Source of the DNA: OFTM34 sp047639415
GTDB lineage: Bacteria > Planctomycetota > UBA1135 > GCA-002686595
Assembly: GCA_047639415.1 (NCBI GenBank)
Contig: JBLINP010000062.1
Coordinates: 1-17,472 of the forward strand
Direction: 5' to 3'
Length of the DNA: 17,472 nt
Shown: piece by piece, positions 8,106-16,161 of the stretch
How positions within the stretch are numbered: position 1 is the first letter of the stretch
Layout of the letters: the number at the start of each line of letters is the position of its first letter
The notes under the pieces: generated by a model
Seen by the model: only the letters and a program-made list of their open reading frames with translations
What the model was told of the DNA's origin: nothing
The model's database searches: none
Program-made: the position numbers and the translations under genes

Positions 8106-9518
8106 ATGAACAATTTATTGTCCCTGCTAGGTGCGTTGGCGCTCATCGGTTCGATCGTCTCGACGGCGCACTTGCTCCTGCGCTATCGAGATCCGACCGC
8201 GGCCGTCGGCTGGCTCTTTGCCGTTTGGGCGCTGCCCCTGCTCGGGGCGGGGATGTACCTCGCCTTCGCGGTGTACACCGGCCCCCGCCGAGTGCGAGTG
8301 AGGCGGAAGCTCTCGCGCCGGCTGCGGCGCGTGGAGCGGCATGCAGCCGGGTCTTTGCCCAATCTGATCGACGCCGAAATCACTCTGCAGAACGAGATCG
8401 CGCGGCGCTCGGGAGCCCTGCCGATGACGCTGGGGAACGATATCGTGCTGCACGAGAACGGGGCCGCGGCGCGCGCCGACGTGATGACGCACCTGCGTGC
8501 TGCTCAGACCGAGATCCTGCTCGAGTCCTACATTTGGCGAGACGACGAGTTGACGCAGGAAATCGTGGAGATCCTGGCTGAACGGCGACGCGCAGGGGTG
8601 GAGGTGCGCGTTCTGGTCGACGCGATCGGATCGCACCGCTTATTTGGCGACCGGCTTGGCAGGCTGCGTGAGAACGGCATCACGTGTTCGGAATTTCTCG
8701 CGCCGAATCCATTTAAGGGGCGCTTTCAGTTCAACTCGCGCAACCACCGCAAGCTGTTGGTGGTCGACCGCGCTGTTGCCTTCCTTGGTGGGCGCAACTA
8801 CACGAGCGAGTACTTTGACGACGGCCCCAATGGGATCCACGACCTATCAGTGCGCGTTGCCGGGCCGGCAGTGGGGCCGCTGACCGGGCTCTTCCTTGAA
8901 GACTGGCTCGTGGCCACGGGCGGCTGCGTTGAGAACCGCGCCGAGGTGAGCGCGCCGGAAATGGTCGGGCCAACCGCCGTCCGAGTGATCCCTCACGGCT
9001 GCGACGAAGCGCGCGACGCTTTCGTGCCGATCCTCAGCTCGGCCATCCGTCGCGCGCGCAAGGAAATTACGATTGTCACGCCGTACTTCGTCCCCAGTCC
9101 CAACATCCGACACGATTTGCGCATGGCAGCGCTCGCCGGAGTGCACGTTCGCATCCTCGTTCCAGAGCGGACTCCAGAGCGCTGGCCGGAACTCGGGGCG
9201 CCGCACTTCTACCAGGAACTCTTCGATGCCGGCGTCGAGATCTGGAAGCGTCCGCCGCCGTTCCTCCACGCAAAGGCCGTGATCGTCGACGGAGCCCGGA
9301 CGTTCGTCGGCTCGGCAAATTTTGACGCGCGCTCCTTCCTGCTCAACTACGAATTGACGATCGAAGTCCCGGGAGAGGATTTTGCGCGAGCGGTCGTGGC
9401 TTCATTCGAGCCGGAATTCGCGCTTTCCAGCCGCATCGACCCCGAGGCGTTCGCGCGCCGTCCTTGGTGGCGCCGTGCGATTGAGAACGCGGTGGCACTG
9501 TTCTCGCCTGTGCTGTGA
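8106..9518 (+). CDS. cls: Cardiolipin synthase, phospholipase D superfamily
   Basis: This enzyme condenses two phosphatidylglycerols (or a related pair) to cardiolipin at the inner membrane. Of its 470 residues, the first 60 or so form two membrane segments (starting NNLLSLLGALALIGSIVS, then WLFAVWALPLLGAGMYLAF). A basic stretch rich in Arg follows. Two PLD catalytic HxKxxxxD motifs lie at H214-K216-D221 (NHRKLLVVD) and H388-K390-D395 (LHAKAVIVD), the latter followed by GSANFDARSF. The length and the N-terminal membrane hairpin match the ClsA-type architecture better than the soluble ClsB type. The start at 8106 has a GAGGAG-type Shine-Dalgarno about 7 nt upstream (8096-8100) and leads straight into the membrane segment. 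The longer frame from 8058 has no ribosome site and overlaps the divergent gene. It is followed by repeat DNA. Confidence 0.9.
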   Translation: MNNLLSLLGALALIGSIVSTAHLLLRYRDPTAAVGWLFAVWALPLLGAGMYLAFAVYTGPRRVRVRRKLSRRLRRVERHAAGSLPNLIDAEITLQNEIARRSGALPMTLGNDIVLHENGAAARADVMTHLRAAQTEILLESYIWRDDELTQEIVEILAERRRAGVEVRVLVDAIGSHRLFGDRLGRLRENGITCSEFLAPNPFKGRFQFNSRNHRKLLVVDRAVAFLGGRNYTSEYFDDGPNGIHDLSVRVAGPAVGPLTGLFLEDWLVATGGCVENRAEVSAPEMVGPTAVRVIPHGCDEARDAFVPILSSAIRRARKEITIVTPYFVPSPNIRHDLRMAALAGVHVRILVPERTPERWPELGAPHFYQELFDAGVEIWKRPPPFLHAKAVIVDGARTFVGSANFDARSFLLNYELTIEVPGEDFARAVVASFEPEFALSSRIDPEAFARRPWWRRAIENAVALFSPVL

Positions 9519-9540
9519 CGCAGCAAATAGTACTGCGTCA
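9516..9540. repeat. Short hairpin at the cls stop codon
   Basis: TGACGCAG (9516-9523, containing the stop codon) pairs perfectly with CTGCGTCA (9533-9540) around a 9-nt loop. The right arm is also the outer edge of the REPIN-like unit that follows. No U-tract follows, so its role as a terminator is uncertain. Confidence 0.5.
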
Positions 9541-9602
9541 GTCACTTTCCTCCGCCAACTCTGACTGTTGAACGGCCAGAGTTGCCGGAGGAAAGTGACT
9601 GA
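9538..9602. repeat. REPIN-like element downstream of cls
   Basis: The arms 9538-9563 and 9577-9602 are 26 nt each and reverse complementary except for one C-C mismatch, around a 13-nt loop. The outer end CAGTCACTTTCCTCCG is conserved with the element at the window start, while the inner part differs. This is the pattern expected of two inverted REP heads separated by a variable spacer. Extended leftwards to 9531, the sequence matches 68-91 in inverse orientation. Confidence 0.75.
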
Positions 9603-9688
9603 TGGGGTATGCCGGTATGCATCCAATTCGTCGGCGAGTGCGAATCGTGATGTATGAACAGGCGGACTCAATTCCGGGATTCTCAGTC

Positions 9689-9780
9689 ATGAGTCAACCA
9701 ACGGTCCTCTTTCTTGGCGGCAATGGACACGACCCCGTTCGTCTCGAAGCAGTGCGCGAGATCTTGAGCACACGCGTCGA
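9689..9780 (+). pseudogene. N-terminal gene fragment interrupted by a palindrome
   Basis: From the ATG at 9689 the frame reads MSQPTVLFLGGNGHDP followed by VRLEAVREILSTR. This looks like the beta-strand, glycine-rich loop and helix at the start of an alpha/beta enzyme. After about 30 residues the frame enters the left arm of the large palindrome (9775) and then encodes only palindrome DNA up to a stop at 9949. The gene was probably disrupted, and its remainder is not found in the window. Family not recognised. The end coordinate is approximate. No clear Shine-Dalgarno precedes the ATG. Confidence 0.35.
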
Positions 9781-9936
9781 TGCGGCGTCGATCCGGGGCG
9801 TCGATACGGAGCCAGGACAAAATCCACCGGGGCAAAACAAGGGAGGGCGAGCCAAACGGCTCGCCCTCCCTTGTTTTGCCCCGGTGGATTTTGTCCTGGC
9901 TCCGTATCGACGCCCCGGATCGACGCCGCATCGACG
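9775..9936. repeat. Large perfect palindrome P1 (79-bp arms) upstream of the RAYT gene
   Basis: Bases 9775-9853 are the exact reverse complement of 9858-9936, with a 4-nt loop AAAC. Each arm holds the 21-nt core found again in P2 (left 9809-9829, right 9882-9902; it contains CCAGGACAAAATCCACC). The outer part of each arm has three CGTCGAT units separated by 4 and 6 nt. The inner part, next to the loop, carries the purine-rich GGGAGGGCGAGCC. It ends about 68 nt before the RAYT start. The symmetry stops sharply at 9774/9937. No coding function is proposed. Confidence 0.9.
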
Positions 9937-10979
9937 GGGAGATATCTGATGCCTAATCGTTACCCATTCCGTCCTCCGTCGTCTATTCCTCGAGAAGGAA
10001 TCACATGACAAGGAAATCACGACGCGATGTGCCGGGCGCTTGGCACCACGTAATTAACCGTGGGCTTGCTCGACGAACTGTTTTCGAGAACCGCGAATGC
10101 ATGCGCTATTTCCAATCGCGTATTGCTCACTCCGTGCGCCGGAAAGAGTTAGAGATTCATGTTCTTACAATTCTCACAACTCACTATCACCTCCTCGTAC
10201 GGAGCCCCACTGGGCAACTAGCAGAGGGCATGCGACGTATCCAAAACGAATACGTTCGATGGTTCAATCGGAGGAATCTGCGCGATGGCTCACTCTTTCG
10301 GGGGCGTTTTCAGTCGCTCCGGGTCGAAGGCCTTCGATACCGAAGAATGGTTGTCGGTTACATCGATCGCAACGCCGTATCGGCTGGGATAGCGAGCAAA
10401 CCCGAGTCGTACGAATACGGCAGTGCCCGCTACTACGCAGGATCTCGTTGTCCGTCATGGCTTGCTCGGGATTGGGTTGAACGCGACTGTCTTGAGCAGT
10501 TCAAAGAGTTCTCCTGGTCCGCTTACAAGCGCCTCTATCTAACGAAGCAAAACGCTCGATTTGACAAATTAGTAGAGCAACGAATCAACCACCCGGCCAG
10601 GGATGTGGATCCACTTGATGACCTCGTCCATTCGACGCCTAGCCACGTTCTTCAATGGATGCGTCGCAAAGCCGCTCTTGCAGATGGAAGTCGCCCGGGC
10701 TTGCCTTGCGCTTCAACGGCTTGTGTTCTCGAGGTTTGTCGTCGAGCGAGCAATCAAATTCCTTGGACTGCAAATGTCGGACGCCGCTATAACGTCGACC
10801 TCTGGCAATTACTCGAAGTCGCCCTACTCCGCGATCTCGCCGGCCTCCGTTGGGACGAGATTGCCCAAAGAAGCAACGCATCGCCCTCAGCCGTAAAACG
10901 ACGCTACACAGCCCATCGCGACGCAATTTCTATCGACGGCGATTACACCCTCCGACTTCAGAAACTGTCTGCCGAACTC

Positions 10980-11190
<211 letters not shown>

Positions 11191-11206
11191 ACGCGTGTTG
11201 GAGGGA

Positions 11207-11235
11207 GTTATAGAGGCGATCTGGACCAACGTCAA
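11207..11235 (-). promoter_or_regulatory. Sigma-70-type promoter of tRNA-Pro
   Basis: On the minus strand, TTGACG (11235-11230) and TATAAC (11212-11207) are separated by exactly 17 nt. Transcription would start near 11200, about ten bases before the first tRNA base at 11190. The match and position are close to ideal. Confidence 0.75.
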
Positions 11236-11288
11236 TCAAAGCGAGGCCCGGACTTGTCGAAGTCTGAAACTCTGACAAGATTGTGAGC

Positions 11289-11618
11289 ATGGCACGGCCC
11301 GTTCGAAGTCTTTTTGTCAGGCGGTGGAAGTCGCGGCGACGGCACCGGAGTTGGATACTGTCGATGTCGCTGGCTTCGCTCGGCTGGGGCTGCTGGTGGG
11401 CGGCCCTCTTTATCGCCAAATTTACGTCGCTCGACGTGGATCTGGGCTGGGTCGAGATGTTGGCCGGGCTGTTTGGCGTTCCCGGCCTACTCGCGGCGCT
11501 CTGGAGCGTGAGAGCTCAAAAGGCCTGGCTCATCCTGACCTGCATTCCGATGTTCGCGAATATCGGGCTTTTGGCTCTGCCCGTCGTGCTACCCGAGCAC
11601 CTGTTCGGCGGTCGTTGA
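11289..11618 (+). CDS. Small predicted membrane protein, unknown function
   Basis: About 109 residues from the ATG at 11289. A GTG two codons earlier (11283) is an alternative start. The N-terminus is strongly basic (RRWKSRRRHR). Three hydrophobic segments follow, near residues 25-45 (containing LGWGCWWAALFIA), 54-75 (WVEMLAGLFGVPGLLAALW) and 79-102 (AWLILTCIPMFANIGLLALP). Positive-inside topology would place the N-terminus in the cytoplasm. No family is recognised. It stands alone, converging with the gene at 11662. No clear ribosome site is seen. The consistent alternation of membrane segments argues that it is real. Confidence 0.55.
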   Translation: MARPVRSLFVRRWKSRRRHRSWILSMSLASLGWGCWWAALFIAKFTSLDVDLGWVEMLAGLFGVPGLLAALWSVRAQKAWLILTCIPMFANIGLLALPVVLPEHLFGGR

Positions 11619-11661
11619 ACCTGGGACAAGCGAGCGGAATCGCGTTGCGCGCGCTCGCGAT

Positions 11662-12066
11662 CTAGAGCGGGTTCGAAGCCAGAACCATCCAAGTTCCGGT
11701 GACCGCCGTCAGCACAGTCAAGGTGAGCACGGTATACGCCACGCGGCGGTGAATCGTCTTGCGAATAGGGTTGCGCAAAGTCATGACGCCCGTAATCACC
11801 GGCAGCAAATATGCGCAGGTCGTGGTTTTCGCGATCGCCAAGTGCACGGGATAGATCCAGCCAGCCGAATCCAGATCGTAGAGCGTGCCCAATCGCTCCG
11901 CGTAATAGATCGTGATGCCGAGCGAGGCAACCGCGAACACAACCAGCGTGAGGTGAATCGGTCGCTTGGCTTTAAACCCGGTGAACACCACGGCGCCGAG
12001 GAAGGCCAACGTGATGACTAGAAATACGAGGAAGCCAAGCGTGGGTTCTATGTCGAAAAGAAACAT
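11662..12066 (-). CDS. Four-TM membrane protein, DUF420-like
   Basis: 134 residues from the ATG at 12066 (a TTG directly before it, at 12069, is possible). Four hydrophobic helices: LGFLVFLVITLAFLGAVVF, HLTLVVFAVASLGITIYY, an IYPVHLAIAKTTTCAYLLP segment, and AYTVLTLTVLTAVTGTWMVL. Conserved-looking histidines (PIHL, PVHL, TIHRR) at helix ends recall DUF420/YozB-type proteins, but this is a pattern impression only. It starts 6 nt after the gpsA stop, so it is probably co-transcribed with plsY-gpsA. Its role in that operon is unknown. The 43-nt gap to the convergent gene contains GCGAGCG...CGCTCGC, which could form a weak hairpin. Confidence 0.65.
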   Translation of the reverse strand: MFLFDIEPTLGFLVFLVITLAFLGAVVFTGFKAKRPIHLTLVVFAVASLGITIYYAERLGTLYDLDSAGWIYPVHLAIAKTTTCAYLLPVITGVMTLRNPIRKTIHRRVAYTVLTLTVLTAVTGTWMVLASNPL

Positions 12067-12072
12067 CAAGTT

Positions 12073-13095
12073 CTATGCCTCGGTGAGGCCATCCATTTCG
12101 CGAGCGGGCGCGCGGGTCATCAAATCGACGACGCCGTCGTAGGGGTTTTTGTTCTCGAATAGAATTGCATGAACTTGCTCGGCGATTGGCATAGAAACAT
12201 CGCGCGTTTCGGATTCGGGTCCGAAAAGTGCTTTGGTCGTGTTGACACCTTCGGCAACCATCTTCATATCGGATAGGATTTCGGTCAGTGTTTCGCCGGC
12301 GCCAAGCCGCTCCCCCACCATGCGATTACGCGAGTGCTGCGAACAACAGGTCGTGACCAAATCGCCAAAGCCTGCCAGGCCAAAGAAGGTTTCTGCTTTC
12401 GCGCCCAAGCGTTTACCGAAGCGCGCCATTTCGACCATACCGCGCGTGAGCAATGCAGCCTTCGCGTTGTCGCCTAGCTTCAAGCCATCCGAGATGCCCG
12501 CGGCGATCGCGATGACGTTTTTCAAGGCGCCACCCAACTCCGCTCCGATCGGATCGCCACTCGCGTAAACCCTCAAATGGTCGCAGGAAAACACGGTTTG
12601 AACGTCGGAAGCCAATTCTGCATCCGTGCTAGCCGCAACGATGGAAGCGGGCTTTTTCAGTGCCACTTCTTCCGCGTGCGTCGGACCCGTCAACGCGCAA
12701 ATCGGTCGTTCGCCCAACTCCTCAACAATGATTTGTGTCGGACGATAAAAGGTTTCGATCTCGATGCCCTTCGTCGCAGAAACGATCGGCGTTGCACTCG
12801 GCAAAGCGTCTTCAAACCGTCGAATCACCGTGCGCAGGAATTTCGTCGGTACGACGCTCACAACCAAGTCGGCATTGTGTGCCGTTGCGTAAGCGTCGGC
12901 ACTGAACTTGAGTTGATCGGGCAAATGAATGCCCGGGAGATACAGCTTGTTCTCACGCAACTCACGCATCTGCTCGGCTTGCTTGGTGAAAGCACTCCAC
13001 AGCGTTGTGTCGTATCCGTTCTCCGCCAGAACCATGGCCAATGAAGTGCCCCAGCCACCGTCGCCGATGACCGCAATTTTTTTGATGTCTCTCAT
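12073..13095 (-). CDS. gpsA: Glycerol-3-phosphate dehydrogenase [NAD(P)+]
   Basis: GpsA reduces dihydroxyacetone phosphate to sn-glycerol 3-phosphate, the backbone for phospholipids. The 340-residue length is typical. The N-terminal Rossmann motif is IAVIGDGGWGTSLA (Asp replaces the more common Ala in GAG). SATKGIE, ALTGPTHAEEV and the substrate-binding stretch GAELGGALKNVIAIAAG, with its catalytic Lys, all follow in the expected order. GFGDLVTTCCSQHSRNR is the C-terminal domain signature. A good Shine-Dalgarno (AGGTGGGA) lies about 5 nt before the ATG. The gap to plsY is 8 nt, so the two form an operon that makes G3P and then acylates it. The family works in the cytoplasm. Confidence 0.96.
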   Translation of the reverse strand: MRDIKKIAVIGDGGWGTSLAMVLAENGYDTTLWSAFTKQAEQMRELRENKLYLPGIHLPDQLKFSADAYATAHNADLVVSVVPTKFLRTVIRRFEDALPSATPIVSATKGIEIETFYRPTQIIVEELGERPICALTGPTHAEEVALKKPASIVAASTDAELASDVQTVFSCDHLRVYASGDPIGAELGGALKNVIAIAAGISDGLKLGDNAKAALLTRGMVEMARFGKRLGAKAETFFGLAGFGDLVTTCCSQHSRNRMVGERLGAGETLTEILSDMKMVAEGVNTTKALFGPESETRDVSMPIAEQVHAILFENKNPYDGVVDLMTRAPAREMDGLTEA

Positions 13096-13103
13096 ATTCC
13101 CAC

Positions 13104-13769
13104 CTACTCCGTCTTCGGTTCCGAAGACTTTTTACCGATTCGCGATTCTTCCCCACGAAGCATTCTTCCCATGTTGGCGCGATGTCGCCACAGAATCAAA
13201 ATAGCGAGCGCGCCAGTCGCGAGAGCGACTTCCAATCCGTACTCGTAATCGGGCGCTCGCACAAACGCCGCGATCGGCCAACTGACTCCCATTAACATGG
13301 AGGCCAGTCCGACATAGCGAGTTGTGATCAAGACGACGAGCCATGCGACTCCACCGATGACCGCAATCATTGGATCGATGGCAACAATTCCACCGCAACC
13401 TGTCGCTACCGCTTTGCCACCTTTGAAGCCCAAGTAGATTGGCCAAACGTGACCGCAGACCGCCGCCGCTCCGCAACTCACTTTTAGTATCGGCAACACT
13501 TCGGGATCGCCAGCAAACCAAGTCGCGAACAGCGCCACCGGCACGAAGCCCTTGCCGAAGTCCAAAAGGAAACACACGACTCCGAGCGGCTTTCCCAAAA
13601 TCCGCATGGCGTTGGTCGCGCCGATATTCCCACTTCCCTCTTGTCGTAAATCCTTGCCGTGCAGCATGCGAACCGCGACCCATCCGAAAGGGATGGCTCC
13701 CAGCAAGTAGGAGGGCAAAAGAGCCAGCCATTCCATGCCGCCGGTCAGTTCGAGAATCAAGAAGTTCAT
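13104..13769 (-). CDS. plsY: Acyl-phosphate:glycerol-3-phosphate acyltransferase
   Basis: PlsY transfers an acyl group from acyl-phosphate to G3P, the first step of phosphatidic acid synthesis at the inner membrane. 221 residues, with about six membrane segments. The three family motifs are present: SYLLGAIPFG, the GSGNIGATN loop and GHVWPIYLGFKGGKAVATG. The C-terminal tail is basic (RHRANMGRMLRGEESRIGKK). Most PlsY proteins begin about eight residues before SYLLG, so Met12 (13736) is an alternative start. No strong Shine-Dalgarno decides between them. It is the first gene of plsY-gpsA-(11662). Its promoter must lie in the short gap after the norB terminator, or be supplied by read-through. 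Confidence 0.95.
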   Translation of the reverse strand: MNFLILELTGGMEWLALLPSYLLGAIPFGWVAVRMLHGKDLRQEGSGNIGATNAMRILGKPLGVVCFLLDFGKGFVPVALFATWFAGDPEVLPILKVSCGAAAVCGHVWPIYLGFKGGKAVATGCGGIVAIDPMIAVIGGVAWLVVLITTRYVGLASMLMGVSWPIAAFVRAPDYEYGLEVALATGALAILILWRHRANMGRMLRGEESRIGKKSSEPKTE

Positions 13770-13811
13770 GTGGGCGCACCGAGGGTAGCAAGCGAGGGGC
13801 GTAAAACCCTA

Positions 13812-13849
13812 GCAGCCTGTCGCGGTTCAGGAAGGTCGCGACAGGCTGC
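13812..13849 (-). terminator. norB terminator hairpin
   Basis: The perfect 13-bp arms 13812-13824 and 13837-13849 enclose a 12-nt loop. Read on the minus strand the stem is followed by TAGGGTTTT, a modest U-tract. It sits 18 nt beyond the norB stop and just before plsY. A second small hairpin (13856-13863 with 13868-13875) overlaps the norB stop codon. Confidence 0.65.
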
Positions 13850-13866
13850 GTTGGTAGAGCTTGGAA

Positions 13867-16155
13867 TCAAGCTCTCTGAAGGTTCGGTGGCAGCTCTTCG
13901 CGCAAAGCGCTCGGCTTGGAGTAGGACCATCCGGCCTTGAGTCCGACCATGAACCAGAGCAGGGACGCCACCCCGCCGAGGAAAATGGTGTCACCGACGA
14001 TTCGCAGCCAGCGTAGGTTCTCGATTAGCTCCGACTGAAGGAATTCAGAGCTGCGGGCGAACCACAAACCGTGCTCGACGCTCGCCCAGGTCTGGAGCAA
14101 GCCGATCGGGAGCAAGCTGAGTAAAACCATCAGCGCTAATCCGCCATTCGTGCACCAGAAGGAAGTGCGCAATGCACCGTCTCGCCAAGCGCGCTCGCCG
14201 GTGAGACGTCGGAACATGAAGAGGATCAGACCCAAGGACAGGAGTCCGTAGACTCCGAACAACGCGGTGTGCGCGTGGACAGGAGTGGTGTTGAGGCCTT
14301 GCATGAAGTACAGCGCGATCGGCGGATTGATCATGAAGCCGAACAAGCCCGCTCCGACCAAGTTCCAGAACGCAACCGCGACGAAGAAGCGGATGGGCCA
14401 CTTGTAGGTGGTCATCCAATCGACGCGTCGTTCCATGCGTAGGGTTTGCATCGCTTCGAAGCCGATAAGTACCAGCGGCACCACTTCGAGTGCACTGAAC
14501 GACGCGCCGATTGCAGTAATCGAAATCGGAGTGCCGGAGAAGTACAGGTGGTGGAAGGTGCCGGGGATGCCCGCGACTAAGAAGATGATGGTCGAGGCCA
14601 AGAACGCGCGAGTCGCGCTCTTCACCCGCACCAAACCGAGTCGACTGAACACGTAAGCCAGGACGCCGGTCGCAAAGACTTCGAAGAAGCCTTCGACCCA
14701 CAGGTGGATCACCCACCAACGCCAATACTCGGCGACGGTCAAGTGAGTGCGCGCGCCGTACATGAGGCCCGCGCCGTACATCAAACCGATGGCGACAACC
14801 GATGCGGTATAGAGGCTGAGCAAGCTGCGGTTTTCCTTGGCCTTGCGAAGAGCCGGAACCAAACAGCGCAGCATCAAGGTCAACCAGATCAGAAGTCCGG
14901 CGAAGAGAAAAATCTGCCAGAAACGACCGAGGTCGAGGTACTCGTAACCTTGGGTGCCAAACCAGAAAGAGGTGTCGAGGTCGAGCATTTGATGAATGGC
15001 GAGATACTCGCCGGTCATCGATCCGACCACGATGACGAGCAAGGCGCCAAAGAGCACGTTCACGCCGAGGCGTTGGAACTTGGGTTCGAATCCGCTGATG
15101 ATCGGAGCGAGGAATAATCCGGTAGCGAGGAACGCTGTTGCAATCCAAAACATGGCCAGCTGAATGTGCCATGTACGAGTGATCGCGTAGGGCAAGTATT
15201 CCGCCAGGGGAAAACCAAAGAAGGCGTTGCCTTCGACGGTGTAGTGAGCGGTGACCGCGCCGAACAATGTCTGTAACGCGAACAGAATGATTGCAGTCAC
15301 TCCGTACTTCGCTACAGCGCGCATTGACGGAGTGAGTTTGATTTTCCCAAGCGGATCCTGCTTAGGCATTTCGCTCGACTCGTCCTCTTTGTTCTTCGCG
15401 GCGTGATACCAGACCAGTCCACCCAGCGCGGCTAGCAACAAGAAGATGCTGATGATCGACCAGAGGATGTTGCTTGAAGTCGGGACATTTCCGACCAAGG
15501 GGTCGTGCGGCCAGTTGTTGGTGTAGGAGTAGGATTTACCCGGGCGTTCGGTGACGCAAGCCCACGCGGTCCAGAAGAAGAAGTTCATCATGCGATCAAG
15601 ACGCTCGGGATCTTTGATCGCGCCGGAGTGAATCGCGTAATCCTCGCGAAGTGCGTCCATTACCGGCGAATCGCCAAAAAGCGCTCGATAGTGAATCGAG
15701 GTTTGAGCTGAAGCACGCTCTCGATCGGCGCTGACTACCAGATCGCCTGTCTCCGCGTTATAGCCGTTGGCGCGCATGCGCAATTTCAATCGACCCTCGA
15801 GACTTGCACGCTGTTCTGCGGACAAGTCGCCAAAGTCCTGACTCTCTTCCGCATGGCTCCAAACGTTGAGCAAAGCGATCGATTCGCGATGCAACCAATC
15901 GGCCGACCAATCGGGTGCTTGATAAGCGCCGTGCCCCCAGATCGATCCGACCTGTTGACCACCGATGCTCTGCCAGACTTGTTGACCATCTAAGATTTGG
16001 TCTTTGGTCATCAGTACGTCGCCCGACTCCGTAACGACGCGCTCCGGCAGCGGTGGCGCTTGGCGGTACACTTCTTGTCCGAAGAAGCCGAGGACGAAAA
16101 AGGCGCCGCTGACGGAGAGAATCAGCACGACCCACAGGGTTTTTATGTTCTTCAA
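13867..16155 (-). CDS. norB: Quinol-dependent nitric oxide reductase (qNor), single-subunit
   Basis: qNor reduces two NO to N2O with quinol electrons at the inner membrane, for detoxification or denitrification. The 762-residue length is typical of qNor. An N-terminal helix is followed by a soluble domain (about 35-225; DGQQVWQSIGGQQVGSIWGHGAY) that replaces the NorC subunit. The haem-copper-oxidase-like core keeps His330 (TWHIQ), His484 and Glu488 (HLWVEGFFE), His535-His536 (GTFHHLYF) and His627/His629 (PVHAHTALFG), which are the haem and non-haem FeB ligands and the FeB glutamate. The start codon is TTG, placed two codons after the in-frame stop of ric (TAG TTT CAC TTG). No Shine-Dalgarno is seen, so translation is probably coupled to ric. 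No downstream start would keep the first membrane helix. A terminator follows. Confidence 0.95.
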   Translation of the reverse strand: MKNIKTLWVVLILSVSGAFFVLGFFGQEVYRQAPPLPERVVTESGDVLMTKDQILDGQQVWQSIGGQQVGSIWGHGAYQAPDWSADWLHRESIALLNVWSHAEESQDFGDLSAEQRASLEGRLKLRMRANGYNAETGDLVVSADRERASAQTSIHYRALFGDSPVMDALREDYAIHSGAIKDPERLDRMMNFFFWTAWACVTERPGKSYSYTNNWPHDPLVGNVPTSSNILWSIISIFLLLAALGGLVWYHAAKNKEDESSEMPKQDPLGKIKLTPSMRAVAKYGVTAIILFALQTLFGAVTAHYTVEGNAFFGFPLAEYLPYAITRTWHIQLAMFWIATAFLATGLFLAPIISGFEPKFQRLGVNVLFGALLVIVVGSMTGEYLAIHQMLDLDTSFWFGTQGYEYLDLGRFWQIFLFAGLLIWLTLMLRCLVPALRKAKENRSLLSLYTASVVAIGLMYGAGLMYGARTHLTVAEYWRWWVIHLWVEGFFEVFATGVLAYVFSRLGLVRVKSATRAFLASTIIFLVAGIPGTFHHLYFSGTPISITAIGASFSALEVVPLVLIGFEAMQTLRMERRVDWMTTYKWPIRFFVAVAFWNLVGAGLFGFMINPPIALYFMQGLNTTPVHAHTALFGVYGLLSLGLILFMFRRLTGERAWRDGALRTSFWCTNGGLALMVLLSLLPIGLLQTWASVEHGLWFARSSEFLQSELIENLRWLRIVGDTIFLGGVASLLWFMVGLKAGWSYSKPSALREELPPNLQRA

Positions 16156-16161
16156 GTGAAA

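Noticed and set aside
9602..9949. 115-codon gene across palindrome P1
   Set aside because: Most of its codons come from the two arms of a perfect palindrome. Only the part from 9689 to about 9780 looks protein-like, and it is listed as a fragment.
11619..11661. Bidirectional terminator between the convergent genes
   Set aside because: Only a 7-bp GCGAGCG/CGCTCGC pairing with a competing 6-bp alternative and no U-tract, which is too weak to list as a feature.
14045..15172. 375-codon open frame on the minus strand within norB
   Set aside because: It is in another frame of norB, Arg/His-rich, and lacks any motif. norB has all catalytic residues in its own frame.
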